DNA of 64,000 nucleotides from Confluentibacter citreus (GTDB taxonomy: Bacteria; Bacteroidota; Bacteroidia; Flavobacteriales; Flavobacteriaceae). The position numbers were made by a program, and so were the translations under genes. Shown piece by piece: positions 32,944-42,166 of the stretch; position 1 is the first letter of the stretch, and every line of letters starts with the position of its first letter. Location: positions 186,001 through 250,000 of the forward strand of contig NZ_NIXN01000003.1 in assembly GCF_002807055.1 (NCBI RefSeq), in the 5' to 3' direction. The notes below the pieces were generated by a model. The model was not told the DNA's origin and searched no databases. It was given only the letters and a program-made list of their open reading frames with translations.

Positions 32944-33819
32944 TTAATGCTTATCCTTTTTAAAAACCACCTTAAAACCCTTAACCACCAAAAAAGCCGC
33001 AAACCCAATCAATAACCCAACAGCAAATTCCTGAAGTATGGCTGGCAAAACATCTAGAAAATGATGTAAAAACTCAATATTATGAACAAAAATGCCACCA
33101 GCTACCAATATCAATGCGATGGTACCAATCACGGACAAACTCTTAATCACCCATGGAAGCGCATTAACCAAAAACGTACCAACAGTCTTTGAAATACCCT
33201 TTTTATCACCGCTTCTTTTTATAAGTCTTAGACCCAAATCATCCATCCTAACAATAAGCGCTACAATACCATAAACCCCAACAGTGGCGATTATGGCAAC
33301 AATGGAAACCACCAATATTTGAAATAAAAGATCTTTTCCTATGACCGTTCCCAAGGCGATAATGACAATCTCTACCGATAAAATAAAATCGGTTAAGATT
33401 GCCGATTTTATTTTATTCTTCTCTATTTTCAAAACTTCCTCTTCAGAAGGTTCGCTTAAAATAATAACGTCATTGGAATGTTTATGTGGCACAAAAAATT
33501 CATACACTTTTTCAACCCCTTCAAAAGCTAAATAAATGGCCCCTAAAACTAAAAGTATCGTTATGGCAGGAGGCAAAAAAGCACTCAACAAAAAAGCCAC
33601 AGGTAAAATGATTAGTTTATTAAGAAAAGAGCCTTTTGTAATGGCCCACAATACAGGAATTTCACGAGAGGCAACAAATCCGGTGGCTTTTTCGGCATTA
33701 ACCGCTAAATCATCCCCTAAAATGCCAGCTGTCTTTTTTGTTGTAATCTTACTCATGACCACAACATCATCCATAAGCGCTCCAATATCGTCTAATAATG
33801 CGAAAAAACCTGATGCCAT
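32944..33819 (-). CDS. DUF808 (YedI-like) membrane protein
   Basis: 291 residues. It begins MASGFFALLDDIGALMDDV, the DUF808 signature, with KTAGILGDDLAVNAEKATGF next. About six to seven hydrophobic segments follow, ending FAVGLLIGFAAFLVVKGF. The family is found across bacteria as inner-membrane proteins without known function. It lies 45 bases downstream of pssA on the same strand, so co-transcription with phospholipid synthesis is possible. Confidence 0.92.
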   Translation of the reverse strand: MASGFFALLDDIGALMDDVVVMSKITTKKTAGILGDDLAVNAEKATGFVASREIPVLWAITKGSFLNKLIILPVAFLLSAFLPPAITILLVLGAIYLAFEGVEKVYEFFVPHKHSNDVIILSEPSEEEVLKIEKNKIKSAILTDFILSVEIVIIALGTVIGKDLLFQILVVSIVAIIATVGVYGIVALIVRMDDLGLRLIKRSGDKKGISKTVGTFLVNALPWVIKSLSVIGTIALILVAGGIFVHNIEFLHHFLDVLPAILQEFAVGLLIGFAAFLVVKGFKVVFKKDKH

Positions 33820-33864
33820 ATATTATGTTTGTTTTTAAAGGGATTAACCTATAAGTCTAAAAAT

Positions 33865-34602
33865 TTACTTTGAAGTTACATTATCCAAAAGCGACATGGC
33901 AATGTAAGTTAATATTATAATAGGTATGGCTGCAAATTGTAAAACGATTATAAATAAAGCACACAGAAAAATAAAAACATATCTGGTCGCATTGGTTTTA
34001 AAACGCCAATCCTTAAACTTTAAGGCAAATAATTTAATACCAGAATTCAACATATAACAACTCACCAATGTTATAATTATTAAAAACCATTTATTCAGAA
34101 TAATGGTATTCAGATAATCACTATTCTGAAACTCCATAATTAATGGCAATGAGATAATAAACAACGCATTTGCTGGCGTTGGCAATCCTTTAAAATAGGT
34201 TTGTTGATCTTCATCTAAATTAAACTTAGCCAGTCTGTAAGCCGAAGCCAATGTAATGAACAAGCCCAGCAGAGGTAGTACATTGATATGGGAAAGATTA
34301 AAATTGGAATAATCAATCTCGGAATGCCCCCAAGCATTATCAGATAAAGCAAACAATTTATACATGATGAGTCCTGGCACCAATCCGCAGGTAACCATGT
34401 CTGCCAATGAGTCCAATTGTAAGCCCAATTCACTTTGAACGTTCAATTTTCTAGCAGCTAAGCCATCAAAAAAATCAAAGAAAATACCCAAGAACACAAA
34501 TAATGAAGCAATAACAAAATCATCATTTAAAACAAATATGACGGCAATACTTCCGCAGAACAAATTCAACAACGTCAACGCATTTGGTATATACTTTTTC
34601 AT
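33865..34602 (-). CDS. pssA: CDP-diacylglycerol-serine O-phosphatidyltransferase
   Basis: 245 residues with several membrane helices. The CDP-alcohol phosphotransferase motif is spread over DFFDGLAARKLNVQSELG and QLDSLADMVTCG, containing the D-G-x2-A-R...G...D...D residues. It makes phosphatidylserine, the precursor of phosphatidylethanolamine, from CDP-diacylglycerol and serine in the inner membrane. The start is the ATG at 34602; divergent from the PorV-like gene by 121 bases. Confidence 0.94.
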   Translation of the reverse strand: MKKYIPNALTLLNLFCGSIAVIFVLNDDFVIASLFVFLGIFFDFFDGLAARKLNVQSELGLQLDSLADMVTCGLVPGLIMYKLFALSDNAWGHSEIDYSNFNLSHINVLPLLGLFITLASAYRLAKFNLDEDQQTYFKGLPTPANALFIISLPLIMEFQNSDYLNTIILNKWFLIIITLVSCYMLNSGIKLFALKFKDWRFKTNATRYVFIFLCALFIIVLQFAAIPIIILTYIAMSLLDNVTSK

Positions 34603-34723
34603 GTTATGTATTTCTTTGATGTAAAAATAGCAAAGAATTTACGTCTAAAACAACAATCCAACAATAAGTGTTGTTATTTCAAGTTTATTAGCTGACAAAT
34701 TATATGCATCTTTGTAAAAAAAT

Positions 34724-35800
34724 TTGCGATTGAGAACATCCTTAACCACCATATTCTTTATTGCTTCATTAAATATCTTCTGCCAAACCGTTAGAAAATA
34801 TTCCAACGAGTTTATGAATATTGGCGTTGATGCTGCTGCTTTGGGTATGAGCAGCGCGGTTACGTCTCATTCTGCTGATGTAAATTCAGGTTATTGGAAC
34901 CCAGCAGGTTTATTGAATTTGGAAGACAATCAACTAGCACTGATGCACTCCAGCTATTTTGCCAATATTGCCAATTATGATTATGCTGCTTTTGCGATGC
35001 CTTTAGACGACCAAAGCGCGATGGGGATTTCTTTAATTAGGTTTGCAGTTGATGATATTTTAAATACCACTCAACTTATTGATGAACAAGGCAATATAAA
35101 TTACGACAGGATTAGTTTGTTTTCTACGGCCGATTACGGACTAACGTTTTCGTATGCCAGGGAACTCCCTGTGCAAGGACTCAATTATGGCGTAAATGCC
35201 AAAGTGATTAGACGTATTATTGGCGATTTCGCTTCGTCTTGGGGTTTTGGATTGGATTTGGGTGTACAATTTAAAACACAAAATAATTGGAAATTTGGAG
35301 TCATGGCAAGGGATATTACAACCACTTTTAATGCTTGGAGCATTGATGAAACCGAATTTGCAAAAATACAAAATGCAGTTGCGGGTCAAAATCAAGAATT
35401 GCCCGAAACTACCGAAATCACCATTCCTAAATTACAACTAGGTATCTCAAAATTATTCGATTTTAATTATGATTATACGCTATTAACAGCCGTTAATTTG
35501 AATGTACGCTTTGAACAAAATAACGATATTATTTCATCGTCGGTGGCCAGTATCAACCCTGCATTTGGATTTGAATTTGGTTATGTAGATATGGTGTATT
35601 TGCGTGGAGGGGTTGGAAATTTTCAAAATGAACTTCAAATTGATAATACCGAGCAATTAAGTTTTCAGCCTAGTTTTGGTGTTGGATTTAAATACAATGG
35701 CGTGCAGATAGATTATGCATTTACGGATATTGGCGACCAAAGTGTGGCGTTATATTCCAATGTGTTTTCATTAAAACTTGATTTTAATATTTTTAGATAA
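34724..35800 (+). CDS. PorV/PorQ-family outer-membrane beta-barrel protein
   Basis: 358 residues. An N-terminal signal peptide (TSLTTIFFIASLNIFCQ) is followed by FMNIGVDAAALGMSSAVTSHSADVNSGYWNPAGL, which is the hallmark of the PorV/FadL-like family linked to type IX secretion. Alternating beta strands end in KLDFNIFR with a terminal aromatic-containing strand. It starts with TTG at 34724 (a second TTG is two codons on). It overlaps the following Lnb-like gene by one base (TAATG). It may be a paralogue of the T9SS shuttle protein or another barrel; no other por gene is in the window. Confidence 0.87.
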   Translation: MRLRTSLTTIFFIASLNIFCQTVRKYSNEFMNIGVDAAALGMSSAVTSHSADVNSGYWNPAGLLNLEDNQLALMHSSYFANIANYDYAAFAMPLDDQSAMGISLIRFAVDDILNTTQLIDEQGNINYDRISLFSTADYGLTFSYARELPVQGLNYGVNAKVIRRIIGDFASSWGFGLDLGVQFKTQNNWKFGVMARDITTTFNAWSIDETEFAKIQNAVAGQNQELPETTEITIPKLQLGISKLFDFNYDYTLLTAVNLNVRFEQNNDIISSSVASINPAFGFEFGYVDMVYLRGGVGNFQNELQIDNTEQLSFQPSFGVGFKYNGVQIDYAFTDIGDQSVALYSNVFSLKLDFNIFR

Positions 35801-37020
35801 TGAAAAAAGCACTCTTTATTCTATTCGTTTTTCTATGTGTTATGATAACACATGGGCAACAACATATGTTGTCTGACCAAGCTGAAATCAGCATACTTAC
35901 TATTGGCCCAGGAGCTTCGCTAAATGATTCCTTTGGGCACAATGGGTTTAGGATAAAAGATATTGCTAAAGGCACAGACCTTGTTTTTAATTATGGTGTT
36001 TATGATTTTGAAGCTCCTAATTTTTATTTAAAATTTGCCCAAGGAAAACTCAATTATTTAATAGGATTCGATTATTATGAGGATTTTTTAAACAACTATA
36101 TCTCTCAAAACAGGACCATCAACGAGCAGGTTTTAAATGTATCACAAAGCGAAAAACAAAAACTGTTTGATTATTTAATCCATAACTACCAACCCGAAAA
36201 TAGAAGGTATTTATACGATTTCTTTTATGATAATTGCGCCACAAAAATCAAGGATGTCACCAACATTTCTTTAAACAATTCTATTCAATTTAATGAGCCT
36301 AAAGACTTTAAACAACAAACATTCAGGGAATTAATTCACAGTAATTTAAACAGGAATTCCTGGGGCTGTTTTGGCATCGATTTGGCATTGGGTTCTGTGA
36401 TCGATAAAAAAGCAACGCCTGAACAACACATGTTTTTACCAAAATACATTCATGAATTTTTTGAAAATGCTACTATTAAAAGAACAGGAGAGCCTTTAGT
36501 AAAAGGGAGTAAGGTAATTTTTAAAAAAATAGATACACCAGAGTCAATAAATTTTTTCACAAGTCCGTTATTCATTTTTGGCATTATCGGATTGTTCATC
36601 CTTTTTATCACTTACAAAGATTTTAAAAACCAAAAACAAAGTGCTTGGTTAGATGTTACCTTGTTCAGTCTTACAGGTATTATTGGAATCGTAATTTTAT
36701 TGCTTTGGTTTGCAACAGACCATAAAGCGACCCATCAAAATTATAATTTGCTTTGGGCTAGTGTACTTAATGTTTTCATGATTGGTCAATTGTTAAGAAA
36801 AAAAACAAGTGCTTGGTTTATTAAATACTTGAAGTTTTTGGTGATCCTCTTATGTTTATTAACTCTCCATTGGATCATTGGCGTACAAGTATTTGCCATA
36901 GGACTGATACCTTTTTTAATCGCTTTAGGTATTAGGTATTTATTTTTGATACGATTTTATAATTCAAAGTTCTTACTGCATACTGAGATTGCAAACTCCA
37001 TGCAGATTACTGCCCCCTGA
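35800..37020 (+). CDS. DUF4105/Lnb-type lipoprotein N-acyltransferase-domain protein
   Basis: 406 residues. A signal-like N-terminus (MKKALFILFVFLCVMITHG) leads to a periplasmic Lnb_N domain (~25-230) with candidate catalytic His in SFGHNGFRI and Cys in YDNCATKI. The C-terminal ~150 residues form about five membrane helices. Lnb proteins of Bacteroidota were reported to N-acylate lipoproteins in organisms lacking Lnt. Assignment to that activity is from family membership. It is coupled to the PorV-like gene and overlaps the 3' end of the convergent sugar-transferase gene by 14 bases. Confidence 0.88.
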   Translation: MKKALFILFVFLCVMITHGQQHMLSDQAEISILTIGPGASLNDSFGHNGFRIKDIAKGTDLVFNYGVYDFEAPNFYLKFAQGKLNYLIGFDYYEDFLNNYISQNRTINEQVLNVSQSEKQKLFDYLIHNYQPENRRYLYDFFYDNCATKIKDVTNISLNNSIQFNEPKDFKQQTFRELIHSNLNRNSWGCFGIDLALGSVIDKKATPEQHMFLPKYIHEFFENATIKRTGEPLVKGSKVIFKKIDTPESINFFTSPLFIFGIIGLFILFITYKDFKNQKQSAWLDVTLFSLTGIIGIVILLLWFATDHKATHQNYNLLWASVLNVFMIGQLLRKKTSAWFIKYLKFLVILLCLLTLHWIIGVQVFAIGLIPFLIALGIRYLFLIRFYNSKFLLHTEIANSMQITAP

Positions 37021-38398
37021 AGAAAATCATGGTACTTAGTGTTTTTATTAAAATATTTATATCTAAGAAAAAACTTCTATGCTTTATATAATACAAATCG
37101 TATTGTAATTTGAGCAAACTATCATCTACAGAAGACCCATATCTTGTATTAACTTGCGCCCAACCTGTAAGACCTGGTTTTACCATATGTCTGGTTTCAT
37201 AAAAGGGCAAGGACTTTGATAATTCATTAACAAATTGTGGGCGTTCTGGTCTTGGTCCAATCAAACTCATATCGCCTTTTAAAATATTTAAAAATTGAGG
37301 GATTTCATCTAACCGCGTATTTCGCATAAATTTCCCGAATTTCGTAATTCTAGAATCATTTTTTTCAGACCAAACGGCACCATTCGTTTCGGCATTTCTA
37401 ATCATGGTTCTAAATTTAATTATTTTAAAAATCTTTCCATTTTTACCGACCCGCTCTTGTATATAAAATAGAGGCCCATTATTGGCACAAGCATTCCCCA
37501 AAAGTATCATGGGCAATAATAATATTCCTCCTAAAATACCTATTACAGAAGTTATCATATTAAAGAGATGATTAAAAAACAAGTACATCTTATTTTGGTT
37601 ACTTCTGCTAAATGGGAAATATTTATAAAAATCCTTACCAACAAATTGAACAGGGACACGTTGCGTCATTTCCTCATACACTTGGGTATATTCTTTTATG
37701 GAAAATCCGCTTTCAAGAAGTGTCATAAGATCTTTGTAGATCTCAGATGTTATGGTTTCAGAATTATAACTTGCAATAACAATTTCCGATATGTTTTCCT
37801 CTTTAATGACCTGAAGCATGTCACTGGGGTTGAACTCTTTTACATCTTTAAATGTTTTGTTTTTCGTGACATCAGTTTCACAATTAACAAACCCAACTAT
37901 TTTATAATTGGGGTCAGAATCATTAAACGCTTCAATAATGGTTTTTATGTTTGAGGTTTCACCTACGATCAATACTTTTTTATAAAATCTGGGCGACACA
38001 ATAAACGTGACATATGCAAATCGCCATATAAAAAGGGCCAAAATAATAGCCAAATAAAAATATACTATTTGCAACCTATTGTCGGGAAGTATAGGGGTGA
38101 AAAAGGGTGTTAAAAAATAGAAAAGAACTGTTACGGAGGCCGTTAATATAATATTGGCATACGTTGTTTCAAGTTTGCTTGACTTTTGTAAATCATAGAG
38201 TTCGAAGATGGTTCCAAAGATGGAAATGTATAAAATAAGGACGAAAACCCATATCCAATTTTCTTTGGTAATTGTTATGTAGTGAAATTTGAAAGTGCCA
38301 CTTAAAAAATATAAAACAGCAAGTACAATTAGGATATCAAAAAGACGTAAAAGAACCTTTCGTTCTGAAATATTGAAATGAATACCTTTATGAGACAT
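37007..38398 (-). CDS. Polyprenyl-phosphate glycosyl-1-phosphate transferase (WcaJ/CpsE-like)
   Basis: 463 residues. The first ~120 contain four to five membrane helices; a Rossmann-like CoA-binding domain (KKVLIVGETSNIKTIIEAF) covers ~125-250. The C-terminal bacterial sugar-transferase domain (~270-463) includes KIIKFRTMI, LDEIPQFLNILKGDMSLIGPRPERP and VKPGLTGWAQVN. It starts polysaccharide repeat units by moving a sugar phosphate onto undecaprenyl phosphate. It lies at the 3' end of the locus as seen here, the other genes being upstream. Confidence 0.95.
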   Translation of the reverse strand: MSHKGIHFNISERKVLLRLFDILIVLAVLYFLSGTFKFHYITITKENWIWVFVLILYISIFGTIFELYDLQKSSKLETTYANIILTASVTVLFYFLTPFFTPILPDNRLQIVYFYLAIILALFIWRFAYVTFIVSPRFYKKVLIVGETSNIKTIIEAFNDSDPNYKIVGFVNCETDVTKNKTFKDVKEFNPSDMLQVIKEENISEIVIASYNSETITSEIYKDLMTLLESGFSIKEYTQVYEEMTQRVPVQFVGKDFYKYFPFSRSNQNKMYLFFNHLFNMITSVIGILGGILLLPMILLGNACANNGPLFYIQERVGKNGKIFKIIKFRTMIRNAETNGAVWSEKNDSRITKFGKFMRNTRLDEIPQFLNILKGDMSLIGPRPERPQFVNELSKSLPFYETRHMVKPGLTGWAQVNTRYGSSVDDSLLKLQYDLYYIKHRSFFLDINILIKTLSTMIFFRGQ

Positions 38399-38455
38399 TT
38401 TGGGTTTGGTTGAGAGGCTATAAAGGTAGTAAGAAATTTCAATTAACTGAAAAAA

Positions 38456-39466
38456 CTATCGTAAAAGTGACTGCCATTCCCGTTTAACGGTCTCCCAATC
38501 AAATTGTTCTGCCTTTTTCCTAGCATGCAAAGCCATCTGTTCAGTTTCATTAGGGTGCGAGACAACCCATTTTATCGCTTTTGCAAATTCATCACTATCA
38601 TCTGGGTTTACTAATACCCCATCATGGCCATTTTCAATCAAAAAAGACATGCCACCCACATTTGTAGAAACAATGGGCAAGCCTAAAGCCATGGCCTCCA
38701 TAACACTCACGGGCATATTATCAAAATTGGTCGTGTTTATAAAAATGTTATAATCTTCTGATAGATGAATCCATTCCTCCTTTGATAATTTCCCGGTGAA
38801 TTTAACTTCAACTTGCAAGGTTTTAGCCAGGTTTTGTGCTTCTTTGAATGATCCGTCTCCTTCGGGACCAACCATACAAAGTGTCGCCTTATATCCTTCA
38901 TCTTTTAACGCCTTTAATAATTTTATGGCCAACAACGGATTATATATTTTAGAAAAGGACCTTACCCATAGTAAATTAACAACTTCGTGATGCCTTTGTT
39001 TGAACGGGTAGTTTTTAATGTCAATGGCATTTGGAATGCAAATGACATTAGAATATCCCAACTTTTCAAACTCTGATTTAATATACAACGATGGTGATAC
39101 ATTTTTATAGGCATTACTAAATATGGCCGTGCTTAATTTGGGTTTACTTTTTAACCTATTTGGTAAATTACCTCCATGCAAGATTGGAATGTATTTTAAC
39201 TTTAATATACGACATAATTGACTACACAAATAAGCATAATAAAAATTCTGGGTGCTATAAGTATCTATTAAAACGTAGTCTACCTTTTTGGCATATTTTA
39301 AAATAGCAAAAAGCATATTAAAAAGGCGCAACAATTTGTTCTTATTATTAGAAAACGCATAAACCGTATACCCTTCCATTCTTAAATTTTCACTTAAGGT
39401 TTCAATAGTAGTTTCGGTTTTACCTGTTTCAGACAAATTGTTTCCTATGTATAATATGTTTTTCAT
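38456..39466 (-). CDS. Glycosyltransferase family 4 protein
   Basis: 336 residues from ATG 39466 (MKNILYIGNNLSETG); a longer frame would need a TTG at 39493 inside repeat-derived sequence. GT-B fold: the N-terminal part has GGNLPNRLKSKP, the C-terminal NDP-sugar site has MVGPEGDGSF and the E-x7-E region NMPVSVMEAMALGLPIVSTN. A retaining transferase adding one sugar to the surface polysaccharide; donor unknown. It follows the O-antigen ligase gene by 23 bases. Confidence 0.9.
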   Translation of the reverse strand: MKNILYIGNNLSETGKTETTIETLSENLRMEGYTVYAFSNNKNKLLRLFNMLFAILKYAKKVDYVLIDTYSTQNFYYAYLCSQLCRILKLKYIPILHGGNLPNRLKSKPKLSTAIFSNAYKNVSPSLYIKSEFEKLGYSNVICIPNAIDIKNYPFKQRHHEVVNLLWVRSFSKIYNPLLAIKLLKALKDEGYKATLCMVGPEGDGSFKEAQNLAKTLQVEVKFTGKLSKEEWIHLSEDYNIFINTTNFDNMPVSVMEAMALGLPIVSTNVGGMSFLIENGHDGVLVNPDDSDEFAKAIKWVVSHPNETEQMALHARKKAEQFDWETVKREWQSLLR

Positions 39467-39480
39467 GGGCTTATGTATCT

Positions 39481-39560
39481 CTCTAAGTTTCAAAGTTTCA
39501 AAGCTTCTAAGTTTTCCTTTCTATTATCTATTGTCTTTCGTCTATTGTCTATTTTCTTAC
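39481..39560. repeat. Repeat-like sequence spanning the end of the O-antigen ligase gene
   Basis: Contains AAGTTTCAAAGTTTCAAAG units (39485-39503) and two copies of TCTATTGTCTTTCGTC/TCTATTGTCTATT (39525-39556). It resembles the low-complexity intergenic tracts at 2130 and 13378, but here it is partly translated as the ligase C-terminus (IDNRRKTIDNRKENLEALKL). Confidence 0.55.
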
Positions 39561-40878
39561 CCTCATAAGTAACATTCAACAAACAAAGCCCATAAATAAA
39601 TGCCGGTGCTGCAATACGCATGGCAGAGTGATTGATGGTTAAAAACCAAAACAGATAAAAAGAATAAAAAAATAAATTTGATCTGTTGTTAAACCTAAAA
39701 ACCAATGGCGTTATAAGCAATATTAAAAAGGCAAATACACCTAACAAACCATGCTCTGCAATAATACGGCTCATTTCGTTATGCGAGGCGGCCTCTACAC
39801 CCGTTTCATCCTTTCGTAATTCCTTAATATTACCAACACCGATCCCTAAAAACGGATTATCCATAAATGCACCCAATTCATAAGTTAATAAATCGACACG
39901 CCCAGTAGTGATGTCTTCTTTTTCACGGCCTGCAGCATCTTGGTTAGCATAACGCATATCTAAAAAACCACTGGTTTGAATCGAACTTACGATCCAAACC
40001 AAACCCATCATCACTAAAAAAACCAATACCAAAAATTTGATTTTAAACTTGGTCTTAAAATTAACCTTAACATAATACAGGCCTAAAAAAAATAAAACCA
40101 TAATCATGGCAGTGATCACACCACCTCTACTAAATGTTACAAGGGCCCTGAATCCAAATAGTCCCAATAAAAATAAATCAATAAGTCTATGAAAGATCAA
40201 TTCTTTAGACATAAAAAACTTGGAGGCAGTAACGAAGATTCCAATTCCCAAAACAGTGGCTACTTGATTGGGTCCAAATCCACCAGAAGCTGCAAAATTT
40301 GAACCTGTACCAGTAATGACCTCCTGCAAATTGGGCGTATATAAAAACAAATAAGCGGTCATACTAACCAAAGGCAATAAAAAAGCTACTAAAATCAATT
40401 TCAACTGATTGAATCGTATGGTACGCTTATAACAATAAACAGCCGCTATACCTAAGCAAACAGGACCACTTAAATTAAAAGCCACCGCTCGCCTTATGTC
40501 CGATTCAAATCCCAACGAACTCACCGCTACATATATACCTGGTATTAATAGCAAAATATATAGTACATATATCAAAGCGTCATTAGTAAAACCATTAGTA
40601 AACAAACCCATGAGTATAAAAATAATCACTAAATACTTACAAGCTTCGTAGAAAAAAGTACCCCCATTCATTCTTAAAAAGACTTCAATTCCAACTATAT
40701 AAGCACAGGCAACCAACACATAAAAAGTTTTATACTTTTTAGAAGTCATAAAAATCTTATAAGAAAAAAAAACACTTATAAATAAAAAATAAGCTAATGC
40801 CAAGGGCTTAAATAAAAAAATACCCATAGCCAAAAGGATATGAAAAATTAGAAGTTTATAATATAATGATAACTTCAT
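39490..40878 (-). CDS. O-antigen ligase/polymerase family protein
   Basis: 462 residues with about 12 membrane helices. The O-antigen-ligase signature is present: FNLSGPVCLGIAA, TFSRGGVITAMIM, and the loop FLGIGVGNIKELRKDETG...SHNEMSRIIAEHGLLG. It is either the polymerase (Wzy) or the ligase (WaaL) of the polysaccharide; sequence alone does not decide. The last ~20 residues are encoded by repeat-like DNA and probably are not functional. No flippase accompanies it in the window. Confidence 0.9.
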   Translation of the reverse strand: MKLSLYYKLLIFHILLAMGIFLFKPLALAYFLFISVFFSYKIFMTSKKYKTFYVLVACAYIVGIEVFLRMNGGTFFYEACKYLVIIFILMGLFTNGFTNDALIYVLYILLLIPGIYVAVSSLGFESDIRRAVAFNLSGPVCLGIAAVYCYKRTIRFNQLKLILVAFLLPLVSMTAYLFLYTPNLQEVITGTGSNFAASGGFGPNQVATVLGIGIFVTASKFFMSKELIFHRLIDLFLLGLFGFRALVTFSRGGVITAMIMVLFFLGLYYVKVNFKTKFKIKFLVLVFLVMMGLVWIVSSIQTSGFLDMRYANQDAAGREKEDITTGRVDLLTYELGAFMDNPFLGIGVGNIKELRKDETGVEAASHNEMSRIIAEHGLLGVFAFLILLITPLVFRFNNRSNLFFYSFYLFWFLTINHSAMRIAAPAFIYGLCLLNVTYEGKKIDNRRKTIDNRKENLEALKL

Positions 40879-41029
40879 ATTTGATAAGTTTTGATGTATT
40901 TTGATTAACAGAAGATAATAACAATTCCTAAAACATCATACGACCTAAACTCATTATCTCCTTTAAATGGATATATAACAATTGTCAGGTTATAAAAACT
41001 CATCAGTAACCTTTTTCAAAAGGTAGTTA

Positions 41030-42166
41030 TTATTTTTGTGATGTTTTTTTATTAATTATTTCTTTATTTAATCTTTCTTTATAATATTCATAAGTAAACT
41101 TATTTGCTAATACATAGTTTTTTTTCACAAATAACTTGTACTGCTCATTCGTGAAATAAAAGATTTTTTCTATTATTATTTTTTTTAAGCTCTCAACTGT
41201 ATTCGGACGTATTAAAAATCCATTTCGTTCGTTTTCAATATATTGGTTTATACAAGATATATCAGAAACAATCGGAACACAACCAAAATTCATAGCCTCT
41301 CCGATTACTTTAGGAAAACCTTCATTTTTAGATGGGAGTATTATAAAATGTGAATTCTTATATACTTCATATACTTTAGATTTGTGTAATGCTCCATAAA
41401 CCTTAACATTAATTGCTAAGAGCTTTGCTTTATTTTCAATTTCTTCTTTTAACTGTCCATTTCCCACAATATGTAATGTTCCTATATAATCATTTGATAA
41501 TCCAGTAAAAGCTTCTATAATCTTATCAATTCCTTTATTATAATTTAATTCTCCTACAAAGCAGTAATCCATTTTTTTTGTCAACTCCTTTTTATAAATG
41601 ATACGTTTTCCTAATATTCGATCTTCATTAGTCAAGCAAGGGTTTTCGAAAGCTACAATATTTTTTGACTGATTTTCCCATTGACCATTAATGGTAACAA
41701 TTCTTGTCTGTTTTTTTAACATCCACCTCTGTATAAGGTATCCCAGTGGCGGATTTTTCTGTTTCCAATTTCCAGCATATTTATACCAACCCTTTTTATT
41801 TATAAAAAGAGTTAAAAAAGGTATTAAATAAACACCAATCCCTGTTGGGGTTCTTAATTGAAATATATCAGCTTTAATAATTTCCTTAAAAACAATTTTT
41901 AAAATGATTGGAGTATACAGTAATAATTTTAATTTACTAAATAACGTATTGCCACCAAGTACCGGAATAGGAATAAAATTTATTTTAGAAGACATATAAG
42001 GCATTGAACTTTGAGGAATATTTGTTGTATGTAACATTGCTATATGAGTAATTTTATCAAAATCTTCTATTAAATGATTTATTTCATTAATAGTAGGCCC
42101 CCAACCAACAATAACTCCATTTGCATTACAATAATGTTCTGTATGTGAAATAATTACTAATTTCAA
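41030..42166 (-). CDS. Glycosyltransferase family 4 protein
   Basis: 378 residues, GT-B fold. Mid-protein the linker YCFVGELNYNKGIDKIIEAF begins the C-terminal domain. The donor site has LPSKNEGFPKVIGEAMNFGCVPIVSD with the E-x7-E pair. It starts with TTG at 42166 (MKLVIISHTEHY), overlapping the TGA of the gene before it (TTGA). No closer ATG exists, so coupling seems to define the start. Sugar specificity unknown. The 150 bases after it hold no gene. Confidence 0.9.
   Translation of the reverse strand: MKLVIISHTEHYCNANGVIVGWGPTINEINHLIEDFDKITHIAMLHTTNIPQSSMPYMSSKINFIPIPVLGGNTLFSKLKLLLYTPIILKIVFKEIIKADIFQLRTPTGIGVYLIPFLTLFINKKGWYKYAGNWKQKNPPLGYLIQRWMLKKQTRIVTINGQWENQSKNIVAFENPCLTNEDRILGKRIIYKKELTKKMDYCFVGELNYNKGIDKIIEAFTGLSNDYIGTLHIVGNGQLKEEIENKAKLLAINVKVYGALHKSKVYEVYKNSHFIILPSKNEGFPKVIGEAMNFGCVPIVSDISCINQYIENERNGFLIRPNTVESLKKIIIEKIFYFTNEQYKLFVKKNYVLANKFTYEYYKERLNKEIINKKTSQK

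Noticed and set aside
41009-41024. ACCTTTT/AAAAGGT hairpin after the GT4 gene at 41030
   Set aside because: The loop is two bases and there is no T run after it on the minus strand, so a terminator call is not supported.
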